Counted from the stretch's first letter, positions 42,063-54,925 are shown. The stretch: DNA of 64,000 nt from Mixophyes australis (GCA_036250195.1 JAVHZZ010000002.1:70670205-70734204); one strand, 5' to 3'. Numbers and translations: made by a program. Notes: generated from the letters alone by a model not told the origin.

Positions 42063-44096
42063 CTGTGACAAGCAGAGGTCAAGAGAGCATGTAACATCCA
42101 TTAATGTAAGGCAGACAAAGTTCAAAAACATGTAGCCACACACCCACAGAGATACTAACAGAGTTAAAAAGTGTATAACACCCGCAAGACTGTGACAAGC
42201 AGAAATCAACAGTGTGTAACATAAGCAATTTCTGGACAAGCAGAATTTAGTGGAGTGTGCAACATCCACTAGTGTGAGACAAGCAGAGTCCAATACAGTG
42301 TGTAACATCCACAAGTGTGAGACAAGCAGAGTCCAATACAGTATGTAACATCCACTAGTGTGAGACAAGCAGAGTCCAATACAGTGTGTAACATCCACAA
42401 GTGTGAGACAAGCAGAGTCCAATACAATGTGCAACATCCACTAGTGTGAGACAAGCAGAGTCCAATACAGTGTGTAACATCTAAAAGTGTGAGACAAGCA
42501 GAGTCGAATACAGTGTGTAACATCCACAAGTGTGAGACAAGCAGAGTCCAATACAGTGTGTAACATCCACTAGTGTGACACAAGCAGAGTCCAATACAGT
42601 GTGTAACATCCACAAGTGTGAGACAAGCAGAGTCCAATACAGTATGTAACATCCACTAGTGTGAGACAAGCAGAGTCCAATACAAAGTGTAACATCTAAA
42701 AGTGTGACACAAGCAGAGTCCAATACAGTGTGTAACATCCACTAGTGTGAGACAAGCAGAGTCCAATACAGTGTGTAACATCCACTAGTGTGAGACAAGC
42801 AGAGTCCAATACAAAGTGTAACATCCACAAGTGTGAGACAAGCAGAGTCCAATACAGTGTGTAACATCCACTAGTGTGAGACAAGCAGAGTCCAATACAG
42901 TGTGTAACATCCACAAGTGTGAGACAAGCAGAGTCCAATACAGTGTGTAACATCCACAAGTGTGAGACAAGCAGAGTCCAATACAGTGTGTAACATCCAC
43001 AAGTGTGAGACAAGCAGAGTCCAATACAAAGTGCAACATCCACAAGTGTGAGACAAGCAGAGTCCAATACAGTGTGTAACATCCACTAGTGTGAGACAAG
43101 CAGAGTCCAATACAGTGTGTAACATCCACTAGTGTGAGACAAGCAGAGTCCAATACAGTGTGTAACATCCACAAGTGTAGGACAAGCAGAGTCCAATACA
43201 GTGTGTAACATCCACTAGTGTGAGACAAGCAGAGTCCAATACAGTGTGTAACATCCACAAGTGTGAGACAAGCAGAGTCCAATACAGAGTATAACATCCA
43301 CAAGTGTGAGACAAGCAGAGTCCAATACAGAGTATAACATCCACAAGTGTGAGACAAGCAGAGTCCAATACAGTATGTAACATCCACTAGTGTGAGACAA
43401 GCAGAGTCCAATACAGTATGTAACATCCACTAGTGTGAGACAAGCAGAGTCCAATACAGTGTGTAACATCCACAAGTGTGAGACAAGCAGAGTCCAATAC
43501 AGTATGTAACATCCACTAGTGTGAGACAAGCAGAGTCCAATACAGAGTATAACATCCACAAGTGTGAGACAAGCAGAGTCCAATACAGAGTATAACATCC
43601 ACAAGTGTGAGACAAGCAGAGTCCAATACAGTATGTAACATCCACTAGTGTGAGACAAGCAGAGTCCAATACAGTGTGTAACATCCACTAGTGTGAGACA
43701 AGCAGAGTCCAATACAGTGTGTAACATCCACTAGTGTGAGACAAGCAGAGTCCAATACAGTGTGTAACATCCACAAGTGTGAGACAAGCAGAGTCCAATA
43801 CAGAGTATAACATCCACTAGTGTGAGACAAGCAGAGTCCAATACAGTATGTAACATCCACTAGTGTGAGACAAGCAGAGTCCAATACAGTGTGTAACATC
43901 CACTAGTGTGAGACAAGCAGAGTCCAATACAGTGTGTAACATCCACAAGTGTGAGACAAGCAGAGTCCAATACAGTGTGTAACATCCACTAGTGTGACAC
44001 AAGCAGAGTCCAATACAGTATGTAACATCTAAAAGTGTGAGACATGCAGAGTCCAATACAGAGTATAACATCCACAAGTGTAGGACAAGCAGAGTT
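42063..44096. repeat. 43-bp tandem repeat array (satellite-like), about 42 core copies
   Basis: Core unit: ACATCCACTAGTGTGAGACA then AGCAGAGTCCAATACAGTGT and GTA, 43 bp. The homogeneous core runs from about 42269 to 44095; degenerate units lie at 42063-42268. Unit variants: CCACTAG/CCACAAG/CTAAAAG at the start and GTGTGT/GTATGT/GAGTAT/AAGTGT before TAAC or CAAC. The reverse strand lacks stops in any frame through the core, giving spurious frames up to 213 aa with a 43-residue period. Confidence 0.97.
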
Positions 44097-44099
44097 CCA

Positions 44100-45370
44100 C
44101 ATAATTAAAATAAATAAAATATCTGGCAATCCTGAAATATTTCATGTCTGGATTGAGTAAATATAATCAAAATGACTATCCTTCCAAAAATATTTATCTA
44201 CACACTGCTCCAATTTTTATCCCTCTAAAGTTCTTTAAGGAGTAGTATAAGTTGGTTAGCGACTTTCTCTGGAAGGGGAAGAGACCACGTTTTAATTAAA
44301 CATAAGAATCTATTCAGACATAAACATTTTAGCAGCCTACAACTTGTAATTTTTTTGCCATACTATCACGCAGTCAACCGAAACCAAATTTTAGAATGGT
44401 CTAGACCAAATAATATAAAGCAATGGATAAAAATAGAACAACAATCATTACTTTTACTAACAGAGGGGATCTACCTCTTATTCAACAACCCACTATTTGA
44501 TGCTGGATTTTTGGGAAAATGTGTTTATTATGTTTATTATAGTCAGCCCTAGTTTTCCTCCTGGATTAAATCCAGCTGTTCTGAAATACTGGAATACAAC
44601 AAACTCTTCGGCTTGGTCATGAAATTTAGTAATGGTGCCTTGATGAGGGGTGAAGTGCTCCAAACTCTGCTCATACAGTCACATGACAGGTTTACAGTGT
44701 CTCAGCAATGTTCCCTAGAATTTTTGGGAAATGTTGGATGCTATGGAAAGAGAGTTGAGAGTTTTACCTTAGGTGTAATGAGCCAAACCTGCTCCCATTT
44801 TAAAATGGTGGTCAAATAGTTAAATCTGCTAGACTCAGAGGTGGGCAAACCAGTCCTCAAGGGCCATCAACAGTTCATGTTTTTAGGATTTCTGTCTGTA
44901 GAAACAGCTGGGATAATTACTGACCCAGCTAAATAGATTAAATCAGCTGTGCATGATTAAAGAAATCCTAAAAACATGAACTGTTGATGGCCCTTGAGGA
45001 CTGGTTTGCCCACCTCTGTGCTAGACCATCCACAGAAACAAGACGTGATTTATATGCTTATTGTGACCTTTAAACACCAGCCATAATCTTTGGGCTGAAG
45101 CATGCTGCGGTTTTTAGTGACAGTTGGCAAAGGCTGTCTTTTTTGGGGATGGACAAAGACATTTAAACAAAAAAATAAAAATTATGTCCACCACATTTAT
45201 AACACATACTAAGTGCTGTATGAGAATATAAGAAAAAAGGATGTTTTGTGGCTAAGTACTTAGTGTTTGTCTGCTCCTCGCTATGTACCTCTTCTTTATT
45301 TCCGTATTTTTTTGTGCACCCCCTCTCCCTATACTTTTAAACCTTAAATAAAAACTATTGATGCTAAAAA
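44100..45370 (+). pseudogene. L1-type ORF2 C-terminal relic and 3' UTR
   Basis: Fragments aligned by pattern with the ORF2 at 9928: KMTILPKIFIYTLLQF near 44170 (compare KMNIIPKWLYLFQTLP at 12397), a FLWKGKRPRF-like block near 44258, and frame 44355-44552 with YHAVNRNQILEWSRPNNIKQ then WIKIEQQSL. Stops and frameshifts are frequent. The sequence ends in a T-rich 3' UTR and CTTAAATAAAAACTATTG near 45345. A MITE (44835-45018) lies inside it. Confidence 0.65.
44835..45018. mobile_element. Palindromic hAT-type MITE, 184 bp
   Basis: Ends CAGAGGTGGGCAAACCAG on both strands; the arms are about 58 bp and essentially perfect. An 8-bp target duplication TGCTAGAC flanks it (44827-44834, 45019-45026). No coding. 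Confidence 0.95.
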
Positions 45371-45434
45371 GAATATATAAAAGGGAGTACTGGCCTTTTA
45401 AGTAAAATTGTGTTGGTAGACTCATTCTAGTAGA
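45371..45434. other. Short unique-looking stretch
   Basis: Includes a short repeated word TAGACTCATT before the hairpin; nothing else seen. Confidence 0.3.
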
Positions 45435-45499
45435 CTCATTTTAATAGTGTATAATTCCCCTGACTTTCATTCAAGGAAATTATACACCATTAAAACGAG
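45435..45499. repeat. 65-nt hairpin
   Basis: CTCATTTTAATAGTGTATAA at the left pairs with TTATACACCATTAAAACGAG at the right with two differences; loop of about 17 nt. A small MITE or precursor-like hairpin. Confidence 0.8.
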
Positions 45500-45845
45500 T
45501 TCAAAAGTCAACGTACTTAGAAAACACTTTTAAAACGAAAAACTGCTTCATAAGCAATTCCTCTATGTTACCGTTAATATGTTTAATTAAAATGTGCTAT
45601 TGTTATCTATTATTACTGGAAAAATGGCTGTTTTCATACATACTGCAATAATTAGGGAGATCAAGAATTACCATATTGCACAGACAGAGATTACTTGTAA
45701 GTACAATCAATTGTGAATCTAATAATGTCAGAATATATAATAGTATTTATTTACTCTGCTTAACCTATGAAATATATAAATTGTAAGGGTTTTCCCTATT
45801 TCTTATAGGAGGGGATGTTGCAGGCCTTTAACATGCATTGACATT
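45500..45845. other. AT-rich intergenic DNA
   Basis: Nothing recognised; ends at the likely SINE target duplication (ATTGACATT). Confidence 0.4.
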
Positions 45846-46171
45846 GGGGCAGCACGGTGGCTTAGTGGTTAGCACTTCTGCCTCACAGCGCTGGGGTCAT
45901 GAATTCAATTACCGACCATGGCCTTATCTGTGTGGAGTTTGTATGCTTTCCCTGTGTTTGCGTGGGTTTCCTCCGGGTGCTCTGGTTTCCTCTCACACTC
46001 CAAAAACATACTGGTAGGTTAATTGCCCTTAGTCTCTCTCCTTCTGTGTGTGTATGTTAGGGGATTTAAATTGTAAGCTCCAATGGGGCAGGGACTGATG
46101 TGAGTGAGTTCTCTGTACAGCGCTGCGGAATCAGTGGCGCTATATAAATAAATGGTGATGATGATGATGAT
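45846..46171 (+). mobile_element. Complete tRNA-derived SINE with V-SINE-type core
   Basis: Head GGCAGCACGGTGGCTTAGTGG with A-box-like GGCTTAGTGG and B-box-like GGTCATGAATTCAATTAC; core GTTTCCTCCGGGTGCTCTGG; TG tract; tail GTACAGCGCTGCGGAATCAG then GCGCTATATAAATAAATGG and (GAT)n. Flanks ATTGACATT and ATTGATATT suggest a 9-bp target duplication with one change. The tail resembles the L2 3' end at about 6200-6275, the likely source of its reverse transcriptase. Confidence 0.95.
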
Positions 46172-46370
46172 TGATATTAACAGAAGTGTCAGAGAAAGAT
46201 AGAAGTGTTGAAATGTTTCATTAATGTATCACTAATGAAATGTTTGATTGAGGGCCTTTCCTGGTATTCACCAAGCTCAACTAGCCTAGTGATATGTGCA
46301 GAGTATTAAGATGTGTTAATTAGTTATGTAAGCTAAAGTCAATCCTAACATAACAAGTATATAACTCTTG

Positions 46371-46547
46371 GGGGGTATATTTACTAAACTGCGGGTTTGA
46401 AAAAGTGAAGATGTTGCCTATGGCAACCATTCAGACTCTAGCTGTCATTTTGTAGAATGCACTAAATAAATGAAAGCTAGAATCTGATTGGTTGCTATAG
46501 GCAACATCTCCACATTTTCAAACCGGCAGTTTCATAAATATACCTCT
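46371..46547. mobile_element. X-box MITE, diverged full copy
   Basis: Left end GGGGGTATATTTACTAAAC, right end TTTCATAAATATACC; flanks both read CTCTTG. The right-arm X-box with adjacent ATTGG is intact (CTGATTGGTTGCTATAGGCA); the left is GTTGCCTATGGCAACC. Confidence 0.9.
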
Positions 46548-46551
46548 TGAT

Positions 46552-47615
46552 CCCCAAACCTCTACCTTATTCAGCAGCATGCTCATGTGGAGGTGTCTAT
46601 GACCTACACCTCTACACCAGGACAAGAAACAGGAATGTAAACTGAGAGGATTCAGAGGGATCTGAGTGGGGAAAACTGAGTGAAGGCAGCATTAATTCTC
46701 AGGAAACCAAGCACCATCCATTGGTTGAAATTTGGCATCATGTTAAGTGACAACAAACCTTTTACTAGTCTTTATTTCATTATAGGCTAAATTGATATTC
46801 TTTCATTTAAATTAGATGCTAAATAATTTGAATACTATACTTAAACACTGATATAAAACCATTTAAAATGATTTAGGATGCATGTAATCAAGATTCTTAG
46901 AAGTGATCTAGGAATCTTAGAAGTGAGAAGAGGACTTCATGTGACCCATAAATAAATACTTGTCTGACATTACTAACCTGCATGAACAGAGTTATTGTCC
47001 TGAGAGAATATTGATATAAGTGAGCATGACTCCATTCTCTGTAGGGTAAACTATATCAAATCATCAAATACAATCATAACATATTAGGCTTATGTTGGAA
47101 CCTGTAAACCTGTAAGTCCTGACGCTCACTCACAGCTACTGATGATTAGTGATCGTACAATATTTTTATTGTCTCAATAATAAACATCAGCTTGATTTAT
47201 GCAGAGGTTTCAATACACAAGCACAAGATATATAGAACTAATTAGATGATAGAAGGGATTGGGTTGATATGGAGAAAGTGGTTTAGTCACAGAGCAGTCA
47301 GGGGTGACACTACCACTAGGCAGCCTAAAGCAGCTGCCTAGAGAACAGGAATTTGGGCAGCACCGCCATGGACAAGTGATCAATTTAAATCTGACCCTGG
47401 CCCGGCTGCCTCCGTCACACTAAGGAGCAGCTTTTAAGGTAATCTCTGTGCCTTCTGCCTGGCTTGTCACTATCTTCCTGACTACATACACATGGTAGCC
47501 TATGACTCCTTCCACCCAGTCAAGATAGTTGTTGTGGTGGCTACCATCAAACAATTCTAATACCTAAAGGTAAACAAAAGACAACTACACCCAAAATGTA
47601 TACGAAACACAAAGG

Positions 47616-47658
<43 letters not shown>

Positions 47659-50600
47659 GGCAGTTCTCCTATTCTTCATCACCAGGCATAGGCAGCTAAC
47701 TCATAAACAGAGTGCAAACTGATATAAGACAAAAAGCTTAAATTATAAATTATAGTGTGATAGTTATGCTTACTGTGACCGCTCTGTCATTGCCCCTGTT
47801 AATGACTATACCAGTCTCCAGTGTACAAAAAACATATATGTTACCTAGGAGACTACAAGCCAATCAGACAAACACCTTGCAACTTTCTACTGACCCAGAG
47901 TGATGAAGGATGAAGAGGCAGTAGCCTTGTGAGCATTGAAGCATCTAAAGGATAGGCCAGACAATTAAATATAAACACATCAGTAATTTTGAGCATACTA
48001 TTCAGTATTTAGAATACTATCGCTAAAGCACAGGTTTCGCTAAACATTAATGCCCAAAATTGGCTCTACTTGCTCTTTAAAAAGTTCTGTGCATCACTAC
48101 CATAACTTATAATTGTTTACAAAATGACCAAACACAATGGTAACATTCAACATCTTATTAGGACACACAGGACATCAGATGATACAGACATCACCTGAAG
48201 TTAGTGGCCGGTGTAAATATCACCTCCGATAACACTGCCCCTCCCCATAAACATTACCTAGACGCACAACATCAATTTCTAGAAACACTATACACATGTT
48301 TCATCTCAGGCACAATATTCTAAATAACATATATTGTTTTGGGTACAACAATCTGTGACTCTCCAGCTATTGGCAAATTCACATGGTTCACTGGTGGTGA
48401 AGGAGGCAGCTTGTTGACTGAGATTCATTGGACTTCTATTCCAACAACAGGTGGAGGTGTGGTATATCAACAATGTTCATTTATATCTTTTTAGTTTCTG
48501 GAGTGTTTACATAGATACAAATGTATGCATTGCAGGGGGACAGAACAAAGCAGTGTCTGGAGAAATTGATTTAGTAAAAGCCCCCCCATGATACACAGCT
48601 TATATGAGAGGCTTGCTGGTGTAACCTCATCGCTCAGGGAGGATCTCCCCTTCTAGGATTTCATATTATCTGTCACTTAATGTTTTCTTACTAATAATCA
48701 ATTAACATTGATCCACGTCTGTGAATACTCAGCATTTCTGCCTTTGGACACATAAATACATTTAAATTATAAGCTCCACAGAGACCAAAATTCAAAAGAT
48801 CTGCAGACTCTAAAGTCTCCAGTAAACATAAATACCATACAAGACACAGCCTGACCAATTCACGTCACCATAATAGGTCCAAAGTCAGCATCACATACAC
48901 ATACATGTATTTCTATACTATATATGTAAGAGTATGTTATAATAATTGTGCTGACTTCAATAAGTGTTTACATTGAATACAGAATATTAAAAAGGAACAA
49001 TATCATGCAGTAATATATACAAATGGACACATAGTTTATGCTTGCTTGTTACCTTTTATGTTCACCATACTTATTCGTACCTATTATACACTTCCATACC
49101 ACAAAAATACAATTATTCCACATATTAAAACAAAAAAATGTGCTTCTCATATTTTAACAAATGAACAGTCTAATATCAGCATAACCACACCTCCACGGCT
49201 TAGAAAAACACATCTGTTCCATATACAAAAGCTTTCATTAATAAAGAATCTCTTTCCATGTCAAGATAAATGCAGTATTTTGGATTCATTTTCTCAACAC
49301 AAATATACCTGCACACAAAGCTATTGCCATTTTACACCCAAATACAGCCAGACAAACACCTCCTATGCTAAAGCTGTCATTTCTAAGATAACCATTTACA
49401 TGCCAGGCTGTGGATATTATTTACATACAGCAAATTGAGAAGAGCTTAAACCCATTATTCATTTTTCTCTGAAGAATACATGGCACAACACAAATACATA
49501 GCTCATCCCCACAGAGGTGCAAAAAAGACTTCTGCACAAAAATCCACCCATAACTACAAAACTGCAACTATGCTTTTGTATGTGCACACACCTGTCCAAA
49601 TGTGTATATACACACATGTGCTTGCACATGTACACATATAGAGATGACGAGAATAAAAACATGCTTGAGTGTAGAACTCCAGAGATACCACACCCCCCTA
49701 ATTTTAGAATGAGCCTCTACTGCCTCTTTATGTCTAGTTCCGGAATTGCAGCATCGAAATAAAAAGAGACACGGTATAAAGATAGAGAGGATCGTTTGGT
49801 GTAAATTAAATAGTTAATTACATGGTGGCTAAGAAGTTGTTCTTTCATCGACTCTGTGTCCTTCGTTTATTGATTATGTGGCTATACACACCATGTATGC
49901 TTATCGGATGATGCTTGTGTATTTATTTGTCACTATTTTACCATCATCTTGCTCGCTATGATTATTTCCCTGCACATATATAAAGGAAAAGCCCACCTTC
50001 TAGATGTATACCTATCTTATCCATGTAATCGTCATGTCACCTTCATCCATCTATCCTTCAATCCATCTGTGCCCAGTGCTCTTATCCTTCCATTTTGGTG
50101 CATCTCTGGGAACCTTGAGTCCATTTTGTTGCGTCTCTACTATACCTTGTTACCTAAATCACTGTCCGTTTAAAGGTTGCACATTAAATTAACTGTACAA
50201 CAGACATTTTTTTCTTCCTTTGCATATTTCTCTTTAATGATCTGTTGCAGTGTGCAGGTGATAAATTCGATTTTCTCTTTCCTATTAAATCTGCTTGTTT
50301 GCTCCTGACAAGGTTATCATCAGGAGTGTGTTAGCATTTAGCAATCATTTGAGTATTGTGTGATAGTGTATATGCATTGTGTCAGATATGATGTGCATGA
50401 AGAAACTGCCATACACAGTCATCTTTGGGGAAAAGGCCTCTTACACAACCAGAGAAGACACACAATGCAGGCTGATTCTCCACTAACATGACACAGTATT
50501 TATGGAAATAACGATGGGATGTATCCAACACAGCAGCACAACAATCCTTATATTTATATTATAAGTCATTACAGACGCACACAAGATGGACTGATCATAA

Positions 50601-50699
50601 GAGCAGACAGACATACTGGGCAAATAGAGCCAGACTACATGTACACAACATACTGTAGTGCACACTGGAAGATGCAACATATTAACTGTTACCTTAATC
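46552..50699. other. Long intergenic stretch
   Basis: About 4.1 kb without a supported gene. A (TA)n tract lies at 47622-47651. At 47290-47345 the words CACTACCACTAGGCAGCC and AGCAGCTGCCTAG resemble the repeat at 62807. Open frames at 49046-49438 and elsewhere have no family match. Confidence 0.45.
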
Positions 50700-51175
50700 A
50701 CAGCAACCGACAGCGACGCTCCAATCTGTCTCTCCTGGTCCTCTCCTTGTCTCTCTGCCTTGCACAATAGTGCAGAAGTCTTCTGTCCCCAGGGCCTCTT
50801 GTCACAGCTTCTGCATAGTCCCCATCTGGCTAATTGTAATCTCTGGGAGACAGAAGACTAGAGTGAGGTATGAGAGGGGGATGGGGATTATCAGCCCAGA
50901 GACCCTTTAATTCTCCCCTTTTAGAAGAACTGACGGAGCCCTATGGTGCACTGCTCCGATGCTGTGGGGGTGGGTGGATGGAGGAGGCTGAATCTTGTGT
51001 GGATGGAGAGAGGAGGGTCGCAGACGAGAACCCTCCCATTCCTCAATGCATCCCCACGGAGGTCAGTCACGCCCTGTGCTCAGCACCAAGCTGGTTCTTG
51101 CAGCCGATTAACCCTGTTCAGCACCTAGGACAGCAGCACAGCGGACTGGAGCTGAGTGATTACGTCTAGCACTGG
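50700..51175. other. GC-richer, CpG-containing patch
   Basis: Distinctly richer in G+C than its neighbours, with CpGs (near 50709, 50934, 51020, 51158) and CCCAGGGCCTC-type words. On the minus strand GTGATTAAGGTAACAG near 50690 could be a splice donor. It could be a first exon or promoter, but no protein was recognised. Confidence 0.25.
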
Positions 51176-52569
51176 TTATTGACCTTCCTCTTCGCTTATT
51201 GATCTGTTGTGTCATTGGTAAGAGAGCTTAATATGGTATTCTGTAAATCACAAGTATCTATGCATACCACAGCACGACTCGGGCTGCACTAAGGACTATT
51301 ACATGGCTGGGCATGCATAGATGGATTTCACACGTAAGGTTTTGTGCATTGATATATAAAAGCTGAAGGAATATAATGTAGTCATACACCTTTGTAGAAT
51401 TAAGTTTGCAGGATAAACCACTCGCAGCTGATGCATTGGAGTTACCAGTTATCTACAAAGTAGAAAGGGTTATGTTGTAATGCCCCAAAGGTCTTAGCCA
51501 CTTGTAACTTGATATGACCAGCAAGAACTGTTAATGGGCTAAGTGTTTTTGGAGGCAGATGAGCCCAAAGTATAAGGGGGTGGAGGGGATTCAATAACAT
51601 GGCCTATTGAACCGTCTGTCAGTTACATCTGAGCTCATGTTGCAAGAAATTTAACCAGAAAAAATAGCCTCAAAGTGTGATGACTAAAGCAAAATAACAA
51701 TACATCTTCTGCCCAATTCAATTAAAAGACATTTGATGAAGCTATAATCTCTATATTTGTTTCTCTATGTTTAATGTATAATCTTTATTATCTGTTTACT
51801 GAGAATTTAATTGTTATTTTTTGCAGCCTGCAGGGGGGAGATGTTAAACAGATACAAACAGCACAGGGTAAAATTAACACTGTTATTGAGGAATACACTG
51901 ATTAACAGTATGACTAATGGAACCTCCCCATAGAACACACAGAACTTATAACCAGTAATTTAAATTGATACGTTAAATAGGGTAATTAAACTTAAAATTC
52001 CAATTGTGTAATATTAGGAATGGACACTAGTTTAGCACCTTATATCCCTACTCTTAAGTATTGTAAATGTGCCTATATAATCAGCTTGAAAATGTCCAAA
52101 ATTGTACATTTAACACAGTTTGGGACAAGTGGCTCATATCTTTACACATTGCTGATATGTAAACGATGACAAGCTCTTGGAGACCACAGTCCTTACCTTA
52201 AATAACATATAATTATGAAACCAATGTAACTAACTCACTGAGGACCATCTACAAGTGTGAAAATAATTGGCGTGCAGCATAAAAGTCAGTTGGCTTTTGA
52301 GACATAATGTGCCTATTTCTCTGCATTTGCACCCTTATCGCGGGCATGCATATGGGTTAGTGTGTCAGGATGTTGTTGATTTGGACATGGGTAAAACTTT
52401 ACTCCTGATGGGGTGAGCTAGCCACACATGGGGGCGGATCTGGTGACTGAACGCCAGATAGCTGCATTAATGCACCTTATCTTGATTTTGTTTTGCTGAA
52501 TAAGAATTTCAGATAAACTTCATGGGGTAAAGATTGTATATTTTGCGCTACTGCATGCACAAATACCTA
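51176..52569. other. AT-rich intergenic DNA
   Basis: Nothing recognised. The last three bases are the MITE target repeat CTA. Confidence 0.45.
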
Positions 52570-52902
52570 GGGCCTGATTCATTAAGGATCTTAACTTAAG
52601 AAACTTCTTATTTCAGTCTCCTGGACAAAACCATGTTACAATGCAAGGGGTGCAAATTAGTATTTTGTTTTGCACATAAGTTAAATACTGATTGTTTTTT
52701 CATGTAGCACACAAATACTTGATAGTTTATTTGTACACTGAAATTTAAAGTTGATATTTGTGTGCTACATGAAAAAACAGTCAGTATTTAACTTATGTGC
52801 AAAACAGAAAAGTAATTTTCACCCCTTGCATTGTAACATGGTTTTGTCCAGGAGACTTAAATAAGAAGTTTCTTAAGTTAAGATCCTTAATGAATCAGGC
52901 CC
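52570..52902. mobile_element. 333-bp palindromic MITE (PIF/Harbinger-like)
   Basis: Both ends read GGGCCTGATTCATTAAGGAT on their own strands; inverted repeats are perfect for at least 44 bp and the interior is also largely palindromic (AACATGGTTTTGTCCAGGAG and its complement). A 3-bp CTA flanks both ends (52567-52569, 52903-52905). It is the reference copy for 29392-29934. Confidence 0.95.
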
Positions 52903-52905
52903 CTA

Positions 52906-53624
52906 ATGTGTATACTTTTTCTCACATGGCAGTATTTACTTTCTAAGGAAAGCCTTTTGTGCCAACTAGGTGAACCTATATGGGAAGCACATTTAGAAAA
53001 ATGGAAACATTTCAATTAATAGGTGATCCAAAAGTGAAAGCAGGCAGGAGGTTGAACTTACATTTTCATACATGCGCATTGCTGTCGAGGACTGCAAAGC
53101 TTATTAAATTTTACAGAAAGTGTCTTCACAGATGAACACCACAAAATGTAATGAGGAGACCAACCAGTGCTGAGTGGGAAAAAAGGTGCACAATAGAATT
53201 CAGTACACTAGTCCATAACTTCCAATTTGTAAAAACTGACTAACAAACTAATACAATAGCTAAAGTGGAAATGCTGATTGTAACACAAAATGTAACTTGC
53301 ACCACATTGTTATTTTGTTTTGAAATTGCTGTAACAGTAATACTTTGTACTTTTTGTGGCACTTGAATAAAAATAATCCTTTGCCCCTCTACTAAACAGA
53401 CTAGTATAGGATAGGCAAATATAAATAAAAGTTATGAAGATGTCATTTTTCTTTGCAGTGTTACTTTCTGAACCTGATGATGGGGCTGTTCCATTAATGC
53501 TGTCCTGTCTTCTTTCCTTGAAGTAGATGCACGTGGCTCACACACCAATCAGTAAAGGAAATCTACAAACCGCAATTGTAGAAGACTGCAGCACAAATGA
53601 TTTTTTAGGAAAGCACTTTAATGG
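52906..53624. other. AT-rich intergenic DNA
   Basis: No gene or repeat recognised. Confidence 0.4.
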
Positions 53625-54925
53625 TTTTTTTGAAAGGTTCGTTTTATTGAAAATATAGCCAAAGGGCCAGGAGAGGGTACACAAAAGAAGAAGAGAGTGG
53701 AGGGAGGGGGCATGCAGAATAACGCACAGTGAGCAGACTGCTTTCCACAACACAATATCAACAAAATATAACTCTCTATATTAGCAAAGAGCCAGTTGTT
53801 AGGGAGACAGTGGTTTAGATAATAAGTCCATTACATCAAGTCCTTCAACATAGTACTATGCACTTACGTGCATAAAACAGGGCTATTGTTAAGAATATTG
53901 TTTGACTAAGGAACATGCAAGATCAACCAAAAATGTAGAAATGATTTACAAAATTACTGTATTATAGGGCAAGTCCAAAACTCATGAAAATAGGTGACTT
54001 CAATCTCCCATTTATTGTATAGGGCTTTAGACCTGACCACATTGTACATAGTTATTGTTGTGTATGTTAAACTCTTTGCTGCAGAAAGAGCTGTAACAGC
54101 TGATTTCTAGAGACAATTTCTTATTTCCCACTAGCCCCATGGCCTGAACCATCTGGTTCTGCACATTAAAAAGGGGTCTGTATAAAGCGTAACAACCAGA
54201 CATAGGCAAAGGACAACTTATGATGCTGCTGACTTCTGCTCGAGTGTATTTCCAGACCAGAGTCCTCTATGCTGACCTGGTGTACTGGGAATTGAGTTTA
54301 TAATGCTCAACATATATGCAAGTATTTAAAAAACAAATTGTACGAAATATCTATTTCTATCCCTTCGGAATAAAGATCACCAAGGCTTATTGTTCTCTGC
54401 CTGCATCACCTGCTGCATCAGGTACTCTGGGTAATTCTGGGAAGATGGGGTTATCTCATAAGGGGGTGTTAGGCGAGTAATAGGGATTGGACATCCCAAT
54501 ATCTTATCCTAGACATATAGCAAAAGACAAAAGACCCAAAACCCATCTACTGGTGACAGGAGGCTATTATTCTTTTAGTGTAACTCTCCCAGGAACCATA
54601 ACATCTTCTACATCAATGATGCCATCATTTAAATGTAAGGTAATCTGGGCTAAGAGTTAAATTGCTAAAGAAAATCATGCCGGGGAGAGTATGTAGCCCT
54701 GTTGTGTAGCTCTGCACATGTAAAAGGAGGGAGAGATATTTACGTTTACTCAAACTTTAGCTCTTGGGACAATATAAAGTATGATTATGCAAACAGCTTA
54801 GGACCAATATTAATTTTATCCATAGATGCCCAGTGGAATTGTCACTCCACTGAATCAAATGCCTTACCTGGGTTGAAGGTGACTACCATATGCCCAGATG
54901 CAATGGGATTGGTAGTTAAATAGTA
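53625..54925 (-). pseudogene. L1-type LINE relic, reverse transcriptase to 3' end
   Basis: On the minus strand from about 54900, VVTFNPGKAFDSVE matches the first RT catalytic block (compare LDAEKAFDRI in the intact L1), and IGPKLF follows. TQQGYILSPA near 54690 matches the TRQGCPLSP block. The FADD block near 54550 is badly degraded. The 3' end at about 53630 contains CAATAAAACGAACC followed by an A-rich end. Stops are frequent. Confidence 0.6.

Noticed and set aside
42785..43426. 213-aa open frame within the 43-bp repeat, as a secreted or membrane repeat protein
   Set aside because: The unit lacks stops in any frame of that strand, so long frames arise automatically. No promoter, splice or conservation evidence supports a gene.
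42269..44095. CRISPR-like array
   Set aside because: Units are contiguous 43-bp tandem copies without unique spacers, and the context is vertebrate.
45846..45920. Functional tRNA gene
   Set aside because: The A- and B-box-like words belong to the SINE head; the sequence cannot fold into a complete cloverleaf and is followed by the SINE core.
49046..49438. 130-aa open frame
   Set aside because: AT-rich composition, no motif, and no neighbouring coding evidence.
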